A stretch of 64,000 nt of DNA from Salinispora pacifica CNR114 (lineage in GTDB: Bacteria; Actinomycetota; Actinomycetes; Mycobacteriales; Micromonosporaceae). The notes beneath the pieces were generated by a model. It was not told the origin of the DNA. It made no database searches and saw only the letters and a list, made by a program, of their open reading frames with translations. Numbering within the stretch: position 1 is the first letter of the stretch; the number at the start of each line of letters is the position of its first letter. The stretch spans positions 1-64,000 of the forward strand of contig NZ_AZWO01000027.1 of NCBI RefSeq assembly GCF_000514775.1. Direction: 5' to 3'. Shown here in pieces: positions 8,594-17,574 of this stretch. The position numbers and the translations under genes are program-made.

Positions 8594-9892
8594 TCACTCG
8601 TCCGGCTGGAGGTGTCGCGGCGCGCCGGTGACCGGCGGCGGGATCTGCCCGGCGGTGGGACGCCGCCAGGGCAGGAGCCGGTCCCGCAGCCGGGCGGCGG
8701 CATCACCGGCGGTGGCGGCGAGCATCGGCGCCAGCCGGGTGGTGCCCATCAGCGCGGCCTCCTCGGCCAGGCTGGTGGTCCCGTCCAGGAAGCGCAGCAC
8801 CCGGTCGGTCGGGTTGCGGTCGAAGAGCCGGTCGAAGAAGTCGGGGCCCGCCAGCGGGCCCCGGTCCAACGCGCGCAGCGCGACCGCGTCCAGCCACCGG
8901 TGCCGGCGGGGGTACGCGGGTGCCGGCACCGGTGCCCGCCCAGCGGCGAGCGCCGCGGCGATCTGCCCCGCCTGCCGGTGCATGGCGGCGAATGTGAAGC
9001 CGGTGGAGGGTCGGGTGGCGCCACCGCCGGTGCCGAGGCGGACCACCCGGGGCGAGGGCCGCGGGTCGAACGGACCGTCGGTCATCGGGATCACCCCGTT
9101 CTCCACCTCCCGCACTCGCAGCCGGGCCGGGTCCAGCCCGAGCCGGTCCCGGTACGCGGTCAGCGCCGCGTCGTAGCCGGCGTCGGTGAGTAGGCCGGGG
9201 GTGAACTCGGTGTACTCGACCAACGCGTACCGGTCGTTGACCGGCAGCACGTACCCGAACGAGACCCCCCGATCCGGCTGCGGGGTACGGAAGTCCATCA
9301 GCACCGCCCGACCCGGGTCGAAGAGCGGCCGGTCGGCCTCGAGCCACCAGCCACGGAAGTGCTGCAGCCAGTTGGTACGCCCGGCCCGCCGGGGTGGGCG
9401 CGGCCGGGAGTCGAGGACCCAGGCTGCCCGCAACGTCGATCCGCCGGCGTGGACGGTGACCCGGTCGCCGTCGTCCTCGACCGCCTCGGCCGGGGCGCCG
9501 ACGCGGACCGCGCCGAGCCGCCGCTCGGCGCGGGCGGCCCGGTCGTAGACGGGGGCCGAGCGCAGCATCGCGTACCGCAGTGGGGCGAGGTCGAGCACAC
9601 GGTGCCGCTCGGGGGTCGTCACCTCCACCTGTGACCAGCTCGCGGTCAGCAGCGGGTCGAGCCCGTCGTCGGGTCGGCCCCAGAAGGCCCAGGTCCGGTC
9701 CGCCCCGCGACGCTGCACCGGATCGATCACCGCCACCCGTAGGCCACGCACGCCCCGCCGGGCCAGGGCGGCGAGCACGAGGGAGCCCGCGCCGCCCACT
9801 CCGACCAGGGCGAGGTCAACGTCGACGGTGGGCACCCGTACACGCTGCCACACCCACGGTCGGGTTCGCCGGCCGGACCGGCGGCCCCGCAT
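8594..9892 (-). CDS. crtY: lycopene beta-cyclase-like flavoprotein
   Basis: Up to 432 residues; the first 19 are Arg-rich and a GTG at 9835 may be the real start. A dinucleotide-binding motif VGVGGAGSLVLAAL opens the fold, then RTWAFWG, a CrtY-type signature, and a C-terminal GTGGGATRPSTGFTF segment matching the lycopene cyclase CrtY family. These enzymes close the beta-ionone rings of lycopene at the membrane in carotenoid synthesis. No other carotenoid gene is nearby, so it would depend on genes elsewhere. Confidence 0.75.
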   Translation of the reverse strand: MRGRRSGRRTRPWVWQRVRVPTVDVDLALVGVGGAGSLVLAALARRGVRGLRVAVIDPVQRRGADRTWAFWGRPDDGLDPLLTASWSQVEVTTPERHRVLDLAPLRYAMLRSAPVYDRAARAERRLGAVRVGAPAEAVEDDGDRVTVHAGGSTLRAAWVLDSRPRPPRRAGRTNWLQHFRGWWLEADRPLFDPGRAVLMDFRTPQPDRGVSFGYVLPVNDRYALVEYTEFTPGLLTDAGYDAALTAYRDRLGLDPARLRVREVENGVIPMTDGPFDPRPSPRVVRLGTGGGATRPSTGFTFAAMHRQAGQIAAALAAGRAPVPAPAYPRRHRWLDAVALRALDRGPLAGPDFFDRLFDRNPTDRVLRFLDGTTSLAEEAALMGTTRLAPMLAATAGDAAARLRDRLLPWRRPTAGQIPPPVTGAPRHLQPDE

Positions 9893-9978
9893 CCATCGGC
9901 GTCGCCGGGTCAGCTGAGCGGTTCTCGCATCCGCCCGATCGCGGCTATCCTGGCCGTGATCGACAGTTAGGAGTTGGC

Positions 9979-10035
9979 ATGCGCCAGGGCAAGGTCACGG
10001 TCACCGCTTCGCCGCGAGAGCACACCGCGCGCTAG
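9979..10035 (+). CDS. 18-residue leader peptide controlling the MFS efflux gene
   Basis: An ATG preceded by TTAGGAG opens an 18-codon frame (MRQGKVTVTASPREHTAR) ending in TAG. It is located 98 bases before the MFS gene. Codons 9-14 contain a segment (10003-10018) able to pair with 10077-10092, which overlaps the left arm of a terminator at 10086-10114. This is the layout of a ribosome-mediated attenuator: full translation favours the terminator, while early stalling frees the antiterminator. The role is inferred; the pairing is seen directly. Confidence 0.6.
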   Translation: MRQGKVTVTASPREHTAR

Positions 10036-10092
10036 CCGGTTCCACCGTCGGGCTCAGACCCCACGGTGTGGCGCTCCTCGCCGCGAAGCGGT
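10003..10092 (+). promoter_or_regulatory. antiterminator pairing of the leader attenuator
   Basis: 10003-10018 inside the leader peptide frame pairs with 10077-10092 at 15 of 16 positions. The right arm shares bases 10086-10092 with the terminator stem, so the two structures exclude each other. Confidence 0.55.
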
Positions 10093-10114
10093 CGCTCCCA
10101 CCACGACCGTTTTT
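10086..10114 (+). terminator. attenuator terminator before the MFS efflux gene
   Basis: The core stem CGGTCG (10089-10094) with CGACCG (10104-10109), extended by A-T and G-T pairs, is followed at once by five T residues. A true T-run is rare in such GC-rich DNA. It lies 20 bases before the start codon of the MFS gene. Confidence 0.6.
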
Positions 10115-10133
10115 CCTTGCTCGAGGAGCTATT

Positions 10134-11342
10134 TTGCGTGCCCTTGTATCCGCGCGTCTCGGCGCGGATTTCACCAAGCTGTGGACCGCCTCAGCCGTAT
10201 CCAACATCGGTGACGGAGTCACCATGGCGGCCGGTCCGCTGCTGGTCGCCTCCATCACCACCAATCCGGCGCTCATCGGTGGCGCTGTCTTCGTCCAACA
10301 ACTGCCCTGGCTGCTGTTCGCCCTGATCAGTGGCGCCTACGTGGACCGGCTGGACCGCCGCAAGCTGGTGGTGGCCGTCAACGCGCTGCGCGCCGCGGCT
10401 CTCACCGCGCTGACCCTCGCCGTCGCCACCGACACCGCCACGGTCGCTCTGGTCTACGCGGTGTTCTTCCTCCTCGGCACCGGGGAGACCCTGGCCGACA
10501 CCGCCGCCGGCGCGTTCCTGCCCGCCATCGTGGCACCGGACCAGCTGGCCAGCGCCAACGCCCGGCTGATGGCGACCTTCACCATCGCCAACCAGTTCGT
10601 CGCCAAGCCGCTGGGGGCGTGGCTGTTCGTCATCGCCGCCGCCGCGCCGTTCGGCGTCAACGCCCTGACCTTCGCCGTGGCCGCGGCGCTGGTGGCGACG
10701 ATCCGGCCGGTCCCCGCGCTCCCGCCGGCGGCACCGCGCCGGAGCCTGCGGGAGGAGATCACCGACGGTGTCCGCTGGCTGTTCGGACATCGACTGCTGC
10801 GTACGCTAGCGGTGAGTATGGGGCTGGCGAACCTCGCGTTCTGCGCCGCCTTCGCCACCCTGGTCCTCTACGCCCGGCAGCGACTGGGCCTGTCCGACCT
10901 CGGTTTCGGCTTCCTCCTGACCACCTTCGCCGTCGGCGGGTTGGTCGGTACCGTCCTCGCGCCGCGGCTACAACGGATCGTCGGGGCCGGCACCCTGCTC
11001 CGCGCAGGCCTCGTCGTCGAGTTCGTCACCCACGTCACCCTGGCGATCACCACAACCCCACTCGTCGCCGCCGCCGTTCTGATCGTCTTCGGGATCCACA
11101 CCATGGTCTGGGGCGTCATCGTGGTTACGCTGCGCCAACGCGTCGTGCCCGCGCACCTGCTCGGCCGGGTCGGCAGCGTCTACTCGCTACTCGATCTCGG
11201 CGGAGCGGCCCTCGGTTCGCTTCTCGGCGGCCTGCTCGCCGGGGCGTGGGGACTCACCACACCGTTCTGGGCCGCCGCCGCCGTGCTGGCGCTCATCGCT
11301 GTCATCGCCTGGCGACCGCTGCGTACGGCATCGGTCGTCTGA
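10134..11342 (+). CDS. MFS efflux transporter, Mef/Tap-like
   Basis: 402 residues from a TTG start at 10134 with GAGGAG five bases upstream. Twelve hydrophobic segments are spread over the protein. The N-terminus FTKLWTASAVSNIGDG and the loop AYVDRLDRRKL between helices 2 and 3 match the MFS drug-efflux group that includes macrolide pumps. It would export an unidentified drug or metabolite by proton antiport. The leader peptide and attenuator directly upstream suggest induction by a ribosome-targeting antibiotic. The 3' end overlaps, on the other strand, a small frame resembling the tail of the slipin gene. Confidence 0.82.
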   Translation: MRALVSARLGADFTKLWTASAVSNIGDGVTMAAGPLLVASITTNPALIGGAVFVQQLPWLLFALISGAYVDRLDRRKLVVAVNALRAAALTALTLAVATDTATVALVYAVFFLLGTGETLADTAAGAFLPAIVAPDQLASANARLMATFTIANQFVAKPLGAWLFVIAAAAPFGVNALTFAVAAALVATIRPVPALPPAAPRRSLREEITDGVRWLFGHRLLRTLAVSMGLANLAFCAAFATLVLYARQRLGLSDLGFGFLLTTFAVGGLVGTVLAPRLQRIVGAGTLLRAGLVVEFVTHVTLAITTTPLVAAAVLIVFGIHTMVWGVIVVTLRQRVVPAHLLGRVGSVYSLLDLGGAALGSLLGGLLAGAWGLTTPFWAAAAVLALIAVIAWRPLRTASVV

Positions 11343-11495
11343 CGCGTCCGGGGCGCCCCGCTCCGCCCGGGCCTCGTCCTGGTCGGTCGGGGCGCCGCCC
11401 GCGTACCTGCCGAAGAAGCGCAGCAGCTCCACCGGGCGGGCCGGGGCGACGACACGGACCGCCGTACCTGCCGTCACATCCACAGCCTGGGTCAT
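11187..11495 (-). pseudogene. slipin-tail duplicate, probable remnant
   Basis: A frame of about 102 codons starts at an ATG overlapping the TGA of the next MFS gene. Its residues 20-45 (PVELLRFFGRYAGGAPTDQ) repeat the C-terminal tail of the slipin encoded at 12853. The second half lies antisense to the preceding MFS gene and looks non-coding. It probably arose by partial duplication; alternatively it is a very small coupled gene. Confidence 0.4.
11374..11436. repeat. 63-bp direct repeat, copy 1
   Basis: Matches 12923-12985 with about 5 mismatches in 63 bases, both in the same orientation. It encodes the shared VELLRFF-type tail on the minus strand. The two copies bracket the MFS gene at 11492-12736. 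Confidence 0.75.
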
Positions 11496-12736
11496 CGGCG
11501 GACCGGTCGGACGACGGCCACCAGCAGCGCCACGACAAGGTAGGGCGCCACCGCCACCGCGAACGCGACCCGGTTGCCGGCGACGGTGGCGAGCAGGCCG
11601 TACCCGACGTAGCACGCCATGATCGTCGTGTCGGTCGCCATCCCGGCGAGCGAGGTTACGGTGGCGCGGGCCGGGCCGCCGATCCGCGCCTGGAGCCGGA
11701 CGTCGGCGAGCACAGTGGCCAGTTGGAAACCGCAGAAGGCGACGCCCACCAGCAGGAAACCGACCGGGTGACCGATCAGCGCGCCGGCGGCGAGCGCCCC
11801 GGCGGCCCCACCGATCAGGCCGGCGTACCCGCGACGGCTCAGCCGCTCCCCCGCCGGGGCGAGCAGACCGCCGACGGCGACACCAACCCAGGTGAGTACG
11901 AGCAGCAACGGCACGGTCGGCCCGCTCGCCCCGACGTCTCGGGCCAACAGCGGAAGGTACTCGTCGAGCGCCCCCCATCCGGCGGCGACGGCGGCGACCA
12001 GCAGCACCGCCGCGCGCACCGTCCGGTCGGCGTGCGCCTCGGCCAGCCCGCCCCGCAGGGAGAACCACCAGCCGGGTTCACCGTCGTCGGGGTCGGTGCC
12101 CGGCCCGGCGGCCGGCTCGCGGTGCTCCGGTAGGCGGGTGGCGACGGCGGCGGCCACCAGGCAGGCCAGGACGCTCGCCACGCCGAGAGCGGGGTAGCCG
12201 CCGAGAGCGAGTACCGGCGCCGCCAACACGAGGGAGGCCAACACACCGAGGGTTTCCGCGGTGCGGGCCCGGCCGATGACACGGGCGTACCGGCTGGCCG
12301 CGCCGAGCCGGTCCAGGCCGGTGTAGACCAGGGCCTCCAACGCACCGGAGGCGAGCGCGCCGCCGACTCCCCAGAGCAGGAAGCCCACCGCGAAGGCCGG
12401 GTACGAGGGCACGAGTGTCCAGAGCGCGAAGCCGACGGCGGTCACCAGCGGCGCGAGGCAGAGCAGCAGCCGCCGGGAGACGGCGTCGGCCAACGCCCCG
12501 GAGGGGACCTCCAGCACGATCGAACTGGCCGACCAGATGACGAACAGGGTCGAGATCTGCCACACCGTCAGACCGGTGTCGGTGAACAGCAGCGGGTAGA
12601 CGGGGTAGAGCAGGACGAGGTCGCGCAGGAACGCGTACCCGTAGAGGGCCGCCGCGAGTGACCGGACCCGCCGGTCGGGCGAGGCGGTCGGGCCCGGGTG
12701 CGGGCCACCTCGCAGTGGAGTCGTGTCGAAGATCAT
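11492..12736 (-). CDS. MFS transporter
   Basis: 414 residues from the ATG at 12736, which has GGGAAGA upstream; an upstream in-frame ATG at 12805 gives a less likely extension. About twelve membrane segments; a motif-A-like loop is recognisable as GALADAVSRRLLL. It belongs to the major facilitator group without a closer assignment. It sits between two copies of a 63-bp repeat derived from a slipin gene, so it may have been inserted there. Substrate unknown. Confidence 0.78.
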   Translation of the reverse strand: MIFDTTPLRGGPHPGPTASPDRRVRSLAAALYGYAFLRDLVLLYPVYPLLFTDTGLTVWQISTLFVIWSASSIVLEVPSGALADAVSRRLLLCLAPLVTAVGFALWTLVPSYPAFAVGFLLWGVGGALASGALEALVYTGLDRLGAASRYARVIGRARTAETLGVLASLVLAAPVLALGGYPALGVASVLACLVAAAVATRLPEHREPAAGPGTDPDDGEPGWWFSLRGGLAEAHADRTVRAAVLLVAAVAAGWGALDEYLPLLARDVGASGPTVPLLLVLTWVGVAVGGLLAPAGERLSRRGYAGLIGGAAGALAAGALIGHPVGFLLVGVAFCGFQLATVLADVRLQARIGGPARATVTSLAGMATDTTIMACYVGYGLLATVAGNRVAFAVAVAPYLVVALLVAVVRPVRR

Positions 12737-12852
12737 CGTTTCTTCCCGTGGGGTGAGTGCGGACGCCGGAGGTACGGCGACCGCGGTGGCCCACGGGAAG
12801 GGCACTCAGCGGTGGATCAATGTCGCCAGATCATGCGGCCGATGGTAGCCGT

Positions 12853-13704
12853 TCACCGGGCCGGACGCGGCCCGCCGTCGCGGCGGTGCCCGTCACCGGC
12901 CAACGCGGCTGCCTGCTCCGCCTCCTCCTGGTCGGTCGGGGCGCCGCGGGCGTACTTGTCGAAGAAGCGCAGCAGCTCCACCGGGAAGGGCATCACCAGG
13001 GTGCTGTTCTTCTCCGCCGCCACATCGGACACGGTCTGGAGCAGCCGCAGTTGGTAGGCCCCCGGGGTGTTGGCCATGGTCTGGGAGGCGTCGGCGAGCC
13101 GCCGGGACGCCTGGTACTCGCCGTCGGCGGCGATGACCCGGGCCCGTCGGTCCCGCTCGGCCTCGGCCTGCCGGGACATCGACCGCTTCATCCCCTCCGG
13201 CAGCGAGACGTCCTTGACCTCGACCCGCTCGATGTTCAGCCCCCACGGCCCCTCGGTCGGGTCGTCGATCACCGACTTGAGGTCGGCGTTGACCTTGTCC
13301 CGGTCGGCGAGGAGGGTGTCCAGGTCCACCTTGCCGATCACCGAGCGCAGCGCGGTCTGCGAGATCTGGAGCACCGCTGCCGGATACTTCTCCACGTTCA
13401 CCAGGGCCTTCACCGGGTCCACGACCCGGAAGTAGACCACCGCGTCAACCTTGAGGGTCACGTTGTCCCGCGTGATCGCTCCCTGCGCCGGCACGTCGAT
13501 CACCGTGGTCTGCATGCTCACCCGGACCATCCGGTCCACGATTGGAATGATCAGCCGCAGGCCGGGTTCCCGGACGGGCAGCACCACCCGTCCGAAGCGG
13601 AAGACCACCCCGCGTTCGTACTGCTGCACGATCCGCAGGCTCAGGGCGCCGAGCAGCGCCAGAACGACAAGCACGATCACCACGCCGATGAAGCCGGCTG
13701 CCAT
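12853..13704 (-). CDS. slipin / SPFH (band 7) membrane protein
   Basis: 283 residues from the ATG at 13704, preceded by GGAAGGGG. One N-terminal membrane helix (FIGVVIVLVVLALLGALSL) is followed by the SPFH domain (QQYERGVVFRFGRV, GLRLIIPIVDRMVRV, VTLKVDAVVYFRVVDP) and a helical C-terminal part with SRQAEAERDRRARVI. Slipins are prokaryotic stomatins that oligomerise at the inner face of the membrane and organise microdomains or control partner proteases. Here no NfeD-like partner is adjacent. The tail sequence is duplicated at 11350-11495. Confidence 0.88.
   Translation of the reverse strand: MAAGFIGVVIVLVVLALLGALSLRIVQQYERGVVFRFGRVVLPVREPGLRLIIPIVDRMVRVSMQTTVIDVPAQGAITRDNVTLKVDAVVYFRVVDPVKALVNVEKYPAAVLQISQTALRSVIGKVDLDTLLADRDKVNADLKSVIDDPTEGPWGLNIERVEVKDVSLPEGMKRSMSRQAEAERDRRARVIAADGEYQASRRLADASQTMANTPGAYQLRLLQTVSDVAAEKNSTLVMPFPVELLRFFDKYARGAPTDQEEAEQAAALAGDGHRRDGGPRPAR
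12923..12985. repeat. 63-bp direct repeat, copy 2
   Basis: Second copy of the repeat at 11374-11436; lies within the 3' end of the slipin gene and is presumably the source copy. Confidence 0.75.
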
Positions 13705-13851
13705 GGCACCCCTTCCGGTACGCCGCCACGGCTCCCCCGTCGCGGCCCTCGCCCGGACGGACATCAGCTCCGCCCGGGCCCAACGGACGCCAGCGCCCAC
13801 CCGGTTCGGTGGGCCCTGTTGCCGGGCACGGACGCGAGCGCCCCGCCCAGC

Positions 13852-15750
13852 TCAGTGGCCCTGGTACAGGGCGTTGACATCCTCGCTGAAGTGTTCCTCG
13901 ACCACACTTTTTTTGATCTTGAGAATGGGGGTGAGTTCGCCATCGGACTCGGTGAGATCCCGCGGCAGGATGCGGAAGGTCTTGACCTGCTCGGCCCGGG
14001 AAACGGTCGCGTTCGCGCGGTCGACGGCCGCCTGGATCTCGCCACACAGCTCCGGGTCGTCCCGCAGCTCGGCCACGGTCGCGTCGTCCGAGCGGCCGTG
14101 CTCGGAACGCCAGCGATCCCAGGCGGACGGATCGATGGTTATCAGCGCGACGACGTAGGGGCGACCGTCGCCGATCAACATGCACTGGCTGACCAACGGG
14201 TGCGCGCGGATCGCCTCCTCGATCGGCGCGGGCGCGAGATTCTGCCCCGAGGCGGTAACGATGATCTCCTTCTGCCGCCCGGTGATCCGCAGAAATCCGT
14301 CCGAGTCGAGCTCTCCCAGGTCACCGGTCCGCATCCACCCGTCCTGGGTGAACACCGCCCGGGTTGCTTCCGCGTTGTTCCAATACCCCGGGAAGACCGG
14401 ATCGCCGCGGGCGAGGATCTCACCATCGTCGGCGATCTGGATCCTCACCCCCGGCAGGGGTCGACCGACCGTGCCGATCCGCTGTGTCGTCGGCGTGTTC
14501 GCCGTCAACGCCGGGGAGGCCTCGGTGAGTCCGTACCCCTCCAGCACCAGCAGGCCCGCGCCCCGGAAGAAATGTCCCAGCCATTCGCCGAGCGGCGCGC
14601 CGCCGACAATCGCCGCGGAGCATCGACCACCCAGGGCGGCCCGCAGCTTCCGGTACACCAGCAGGTCGAACCCGCCTCGGGCGAGCCGGAGCAGGGGGTT
14701 CGGGCCCCAGGAACGATCGAGGCCGTGGCTGTACCGCACCGCCACCCGCTCGGCGAGCCGGAACAACCAGCCCCGGTGGCTCTCCTCGGCCCTCTGCCGG
14801 GCCCGACTGTGCAGCTTCTCGAAGACCCGGGGCACCGCCAGGACGAACGTCGGCCGGTGCCGGCGCAGCTGCTCCAGCACACCCGCGATGTCGGCGGTGT
14901 GCACCATGGTGCTCCGGGTCTGCACCACCCCGACCTGGATCATCCGGGCGAACGCGTGAGCCAACGGCAGGAACAACACCGTGGTCGCCCCGGCGTGTAG
15001 CAGCTGCGGCAGCACCGAGACCGCGGCGCTCACGTCGCAGTGGATGGAACGGTGGGTCAGCACACAGCCCTTTGGCCGACCGGTCGTGCCGCTGGTGTAG
15101 ACGATCGTGGCCATGTCACCGCCGGTCACCCGACGACGCCGGCCGTCAACCACCGCGGCGTCAACCGCACGCCCCTGGTCGGTCAGATCGATCAGGTCAC
15201 CGGCGTCGATCTGCCACACGGCGCGCAGCGCTGGCAGCTCCGAACGTTGGCCGGCGACCAGCTCGGCCTGGCCGGCGGTCTCCACCACGCAGCCCACCAC
15301 GCCCGCGTCCGACAGGATCCACCCGAGCTGGTCCGCGCTGGCCGTCTCGAACACCGGCACCGACACCGCCCCGATCGCCCAGAGGGCGTAGTCGACCAGG
15401 GTCCACTCGTACCGGGTGCGGCTGACCAGCCCGACCCGGTCACCGTGCCCCACCCCGACCGCGAGGAAGCCGCGGGCGAGGCTGAGCACGTCGTCCCGGA
15501 ACTGGGCACACGTCACCGGCACATCCCCACCGCGCACCGAGCGCCGTGCGGGCCAGGCGCGGGACACCGGTGCGGGCCGGACGAACTGCACCGCCTCCGG
15601 TTCCTCCCGGGCGTTGGTCCACACCTGCTCGGCCAGCCCCGGCAGCACCCCGCCGATCTCCTCCACCGGCGAGACCACAACCTCCTGCACCTTGCTACCC
15701 CCGGTAGCTTCACCACCGGCACCTGGCGTGCCGGCGCTCGTACCACCCAT
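13852..15750 (-). CDS. long-chain acyl-CoA synthetase (AMP-forming), FadD15-like
   Basis: 632 residues in the ANL superfamily. The phosphate loop TIVYTSGTTGRPKGCVLTH lies near 225, the YGLTE motif near 375, GEILARGDPVFPGYW with MRTGDLGELDSDG at about 425-455, and the hinge/lysine region TGRQKEIIVTASGQNLAP thereafter. It activates fatty acids to acyl-CoA in the cytoplasm or at the membrane. The length and the C-terminal IKKSVVEEHF match bacterial long-chain ligases of the FadD15 type. It is monocistronic by spacing, so probably a housekeeping gene. Confidence 0.88.
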   Translation of the reverse strand: MGGTSAGTPGAGGEATGGSKVQEVVVSPVEEIGGVLPGLAEQVWTNAREEPEAVQFVRPAPVSRAWPARRSVRGGDVPVTCAQFRDDVLSLARGFLAVGVGHGDRVGLVSRTRYEWTLVDYALWAIGAVSVPVFETASADQLGWILSDAGVVGCVVETAGQAELVAGQRSELPALRAVWQIDAGDLIDLTDQGRAVDAAVVDGRRRRVTGGDMATIVYTSGTTGRPKGCVLTHRSIHCDVSAAVSVLPQLLHAGATTVLFLPLAHAFARMIQVGVVQTRSTMVHTADIAGVLEQLRRHRPTFVLAVPRVFEKLHSRARQRAEESHRGWLFRLAERVAVRYSHGLDRSWGPNPLLRLARGGFDLLVYRKLRAALGGRCSAAIVGGAPLGEWLGHFFRGAGLLVLEGYGLTEASPALTANTPTTQRIGTVGRPLPGVRIQIADDGEILARGDPVFPGYWNNAEATRAVFTQDGWMRTGDLGELDSDGFLRITGRQKEIIVTASGQNLAPAPIEEAIRAHPLVSQCMLIGDGRPYVVALITIDPSAWDRWRSEHGRSDDATVAELRDDPELCGEIQAAVDRANATVSRAEQVKTFRILPRDLTESDGELTPILKIKKSVVEEHFSEDVNALYQGH

Positions 15751-15881
15751 CGTGCGACCGGCGGCGGCACCGGCGGCGGAACTACCGGCAAACCGGCCCG
15801 GGTGCCGCGCCGACGTGGTAAGACGCCGTCAACGCTGGAAAAGCGCTCGGCTCCGCCATCGGAACGGTCTATCTTTCGCGG

Positions 15882-16754
15882 ATGCCCTCCCCCTCTCGCC
15901 CACCATTGCCGCCGGACGTGGACCCCGAACTGTGGTTCGACACCGAGCAGTGCGGCCGGCACTATCTCCTCGACGGCAACCCCCACACGTCCCCCGGACG
16001 GATGTACGCCTATTGCGCCGAGCGCGGTATCCGTACCCGGGTGTCGAAGGATGAGATCAGCGACTGCTCCGCGCAGACCCGGTACTTCGTACGTGGGTTC
16101 CTGTCCGGCAATGAGCCGGCGCCACCAGAGTCCGACAGCCCCACCGAACCGGCCGCTCTCGCCTGGAACGACGCGGTCGCTCGCTTCCGGGACACCGGGT
16201 ACTGGAACGTCGATGCGAATGCCGACGCGGCGGGTGACGTCGATATCGACCGGTCAGAGGAGACCGATGCGGATCCCGACGGTGGCACCGACACCGAGGC
16301 GGGAGAGGTCCCGCAGTGGATCCAGAGCTGGCTGCGAGAGCAAGCGGCCGCACAGGTGGCGTTGGTCGTTGACGTGCCGAACAGCAACGCGGACCACGCC
16401 ATCGAGGTCGCCACGACACTCGCCAACCGGGTCGGTAGGCGGACCTGTGATCGGAGCGGTTTTGCCGAGATCAGCCGACCCGTGTCCTTCACCCGGGTGT
16501 ACGCACTGGTCGGTGTCACCGGGCACCGCCCGTGGGTGGCGGTGCACACGGCCGTGACCGCGCTTGGTCGCAGCGGCTGGGCTCCCGCGATCGCGGTCGA
16601 AGGGGAGCAGTACGTGACTGCCGAGTTCCGGGCGGAGCGTGAGCTCAACCGAGGTCTCGATGCGCTCGGGGTGAGCGCGGTCGAGATCCACGCCGGCTAT
16701 GGGCTGGGGCACGACCCGGCGCGCACGCCGGGCAGTTGGCGGCAGGACGACTGA
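15882..16754 (+). CDS. hypothetical protein with acidic central linker
   Basis: 290 residues. It has an N-terminal part of about 85 residues with ELWFDTEQCGRHYLLDG and several Cys/His, then an acidic Asp-rich linker (about 115-145), then a C-terminal domain with ALVVDVPNSNADHAIEVATTLANRVG and a terminal SWRQDD. No family is recognised. There is no signal peptide or membrane segment. It converges with the small membrane-protein pair that follows. Confidence 0.6.
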   Translation: MPSPSRPPLPPDVDPELWFDTEQCGRHYLLDGNPHTSPGRMYAYCAERGIRTRVSKDEISDCSAQTRYFVRGFLSGNEPAPPESDSPTEPAALAWNDAVARFRDTGYWNVDANADAAGDVDIDRSEETDADPDGGTDTEAGEVPQWIQSWLREQAAAQVALVVDVPNSNADHAIEVATTLANRVGRRTCDRSGFAEISRPVSFTRVYALVGVTGHRPWVAVHTAVTALGRSGWAPAIAVEGEQYVTAEFRAERELNRGLDALGVSAVEIHAGYGLGHDPARTPGSWRQDD

Positions 16755-16765
16755 CGGCGGTGCGC

Positions 16766-17056
16766 CTAGCGGACGGAGGGGCGCTGCGACAACCCACGCT
16801 CCGCTGGCCCGGACTGGCTGCGGCCGGCGGTCAAACCCACTCGGACCAGCTGGCGGATCACTATGATCGCCACCACGTAGAGCAGGTTCTCCCCCACCGG
16901 TGCCGGGGCGAGCCGCAGCAGGCTGGCGGCCAACCACAGGTCGAGGCCGACGTGCAGGGCTAGAAGCCCATCCCGGGACACCAGCAGGACCACCGCGGCC
17001 GAGCCGATGCCCGCGGCGATACAGGCCAGGGTGGCGTACTCGACCAGGGTGTTCAC
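16766..17056 (-). CDS. small membrane protein paired with a DUF1622 protein
   Basis: 96 residues with three hydrophobic stretches (ATLACIAAGIGSAAVVLLV, LDLWLAASLLRLA, LLYVVAIIVIRQLVRVGL). It starts at an ATG overlapping the stop of the DUF1622 gene (4 bases), so the two are co-translated. Function unknown. Confidence 0.65.
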   Translation of the reverse strand: MNTLVEYATLACIAAGIGSAAVVLLVSRDGLLALHVGLDLWLAASLLRLAPAPVGENLLYVVAIIVIRQLVRVGLTAGRSQSGPAERGLSQRPSVR

Positions 17057-17463
17057 GTGGTGGGCTCCTCACCCGCCCGGTTCGGGTCGGCGGACCGGTG
17101 CGAGCCGAACTCGGCGATCTCGCGGCGCTCCTGCTTGAGCTCACGGGCGAGGAAGAAGTTCAGGGCGGTTCGGATCGCCGCCACCGCGGCCAGCTCGGAG
17201 ATGTCCACCAGGGTTGGGGCGACCGAGGTACGCATAATGTCCGAGGCGAGTTGAAACTCCAGCCCGAGGGTCAGGAACCGGCCGAGAGTCAGCCGGATCG
17301 GCACGAACGCCCGGCTCCGCCGGTGCCACAACCCCGCAAGTAAGAACCGGACGAACGCCAGCATCGCCCCGACGAAGATGATGAGGATGCCGGCGGCCTC
17401 CACCACTCGCACCAGGAGGTCCACCGCTTCCAAGAACCAATGCTGGTCGGCCATGCCATCCAT
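17053..17463 (-). CDS. DUF1622 family membrane protein
   Basis: 136 residues; the signature LTLGRFLTLGLEFQLASDIMRT followed by AAIRTALNFFLARE is the recognisable core of DUF1622. Two to three membrane helices precede a charged C-terminus. The start is either at M1 or M4 (MADQHWFLEAVD). The family has no established function. It is co-transcribed with the small membrane gene that follows. Confidence 0.78.
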   Translation of the reverse strand: MDGMADQHWFLEAVDLLVRVVEAAGILIIFVGAMLAFVRFLLAGLWHRRSRAFVPIRLTLGRFLTLGLEFQLASDIMRTSVAPTLVDISELAAVAAIRTALNFFLARELKQERREIAEFGSHRSADPNRAGEEPTT

Positions 17464-17574
17464 ACCAGCGGCTCCATGCCGCCGCGAGCGCCGGCACGCC
17501 GGGACAACACCCGATCGCGTCGCCGTCGGCCGACACCGCCCCGACGGCCGGTGCCATCCGCCGAAGGTTTCCCG

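Noticed and set aside
12757..15000. 747-codon plus-strand frame
   Set aside because: Runs antisense to the slipin and acyl-CoA synthetase genes and has no recognisable domain.
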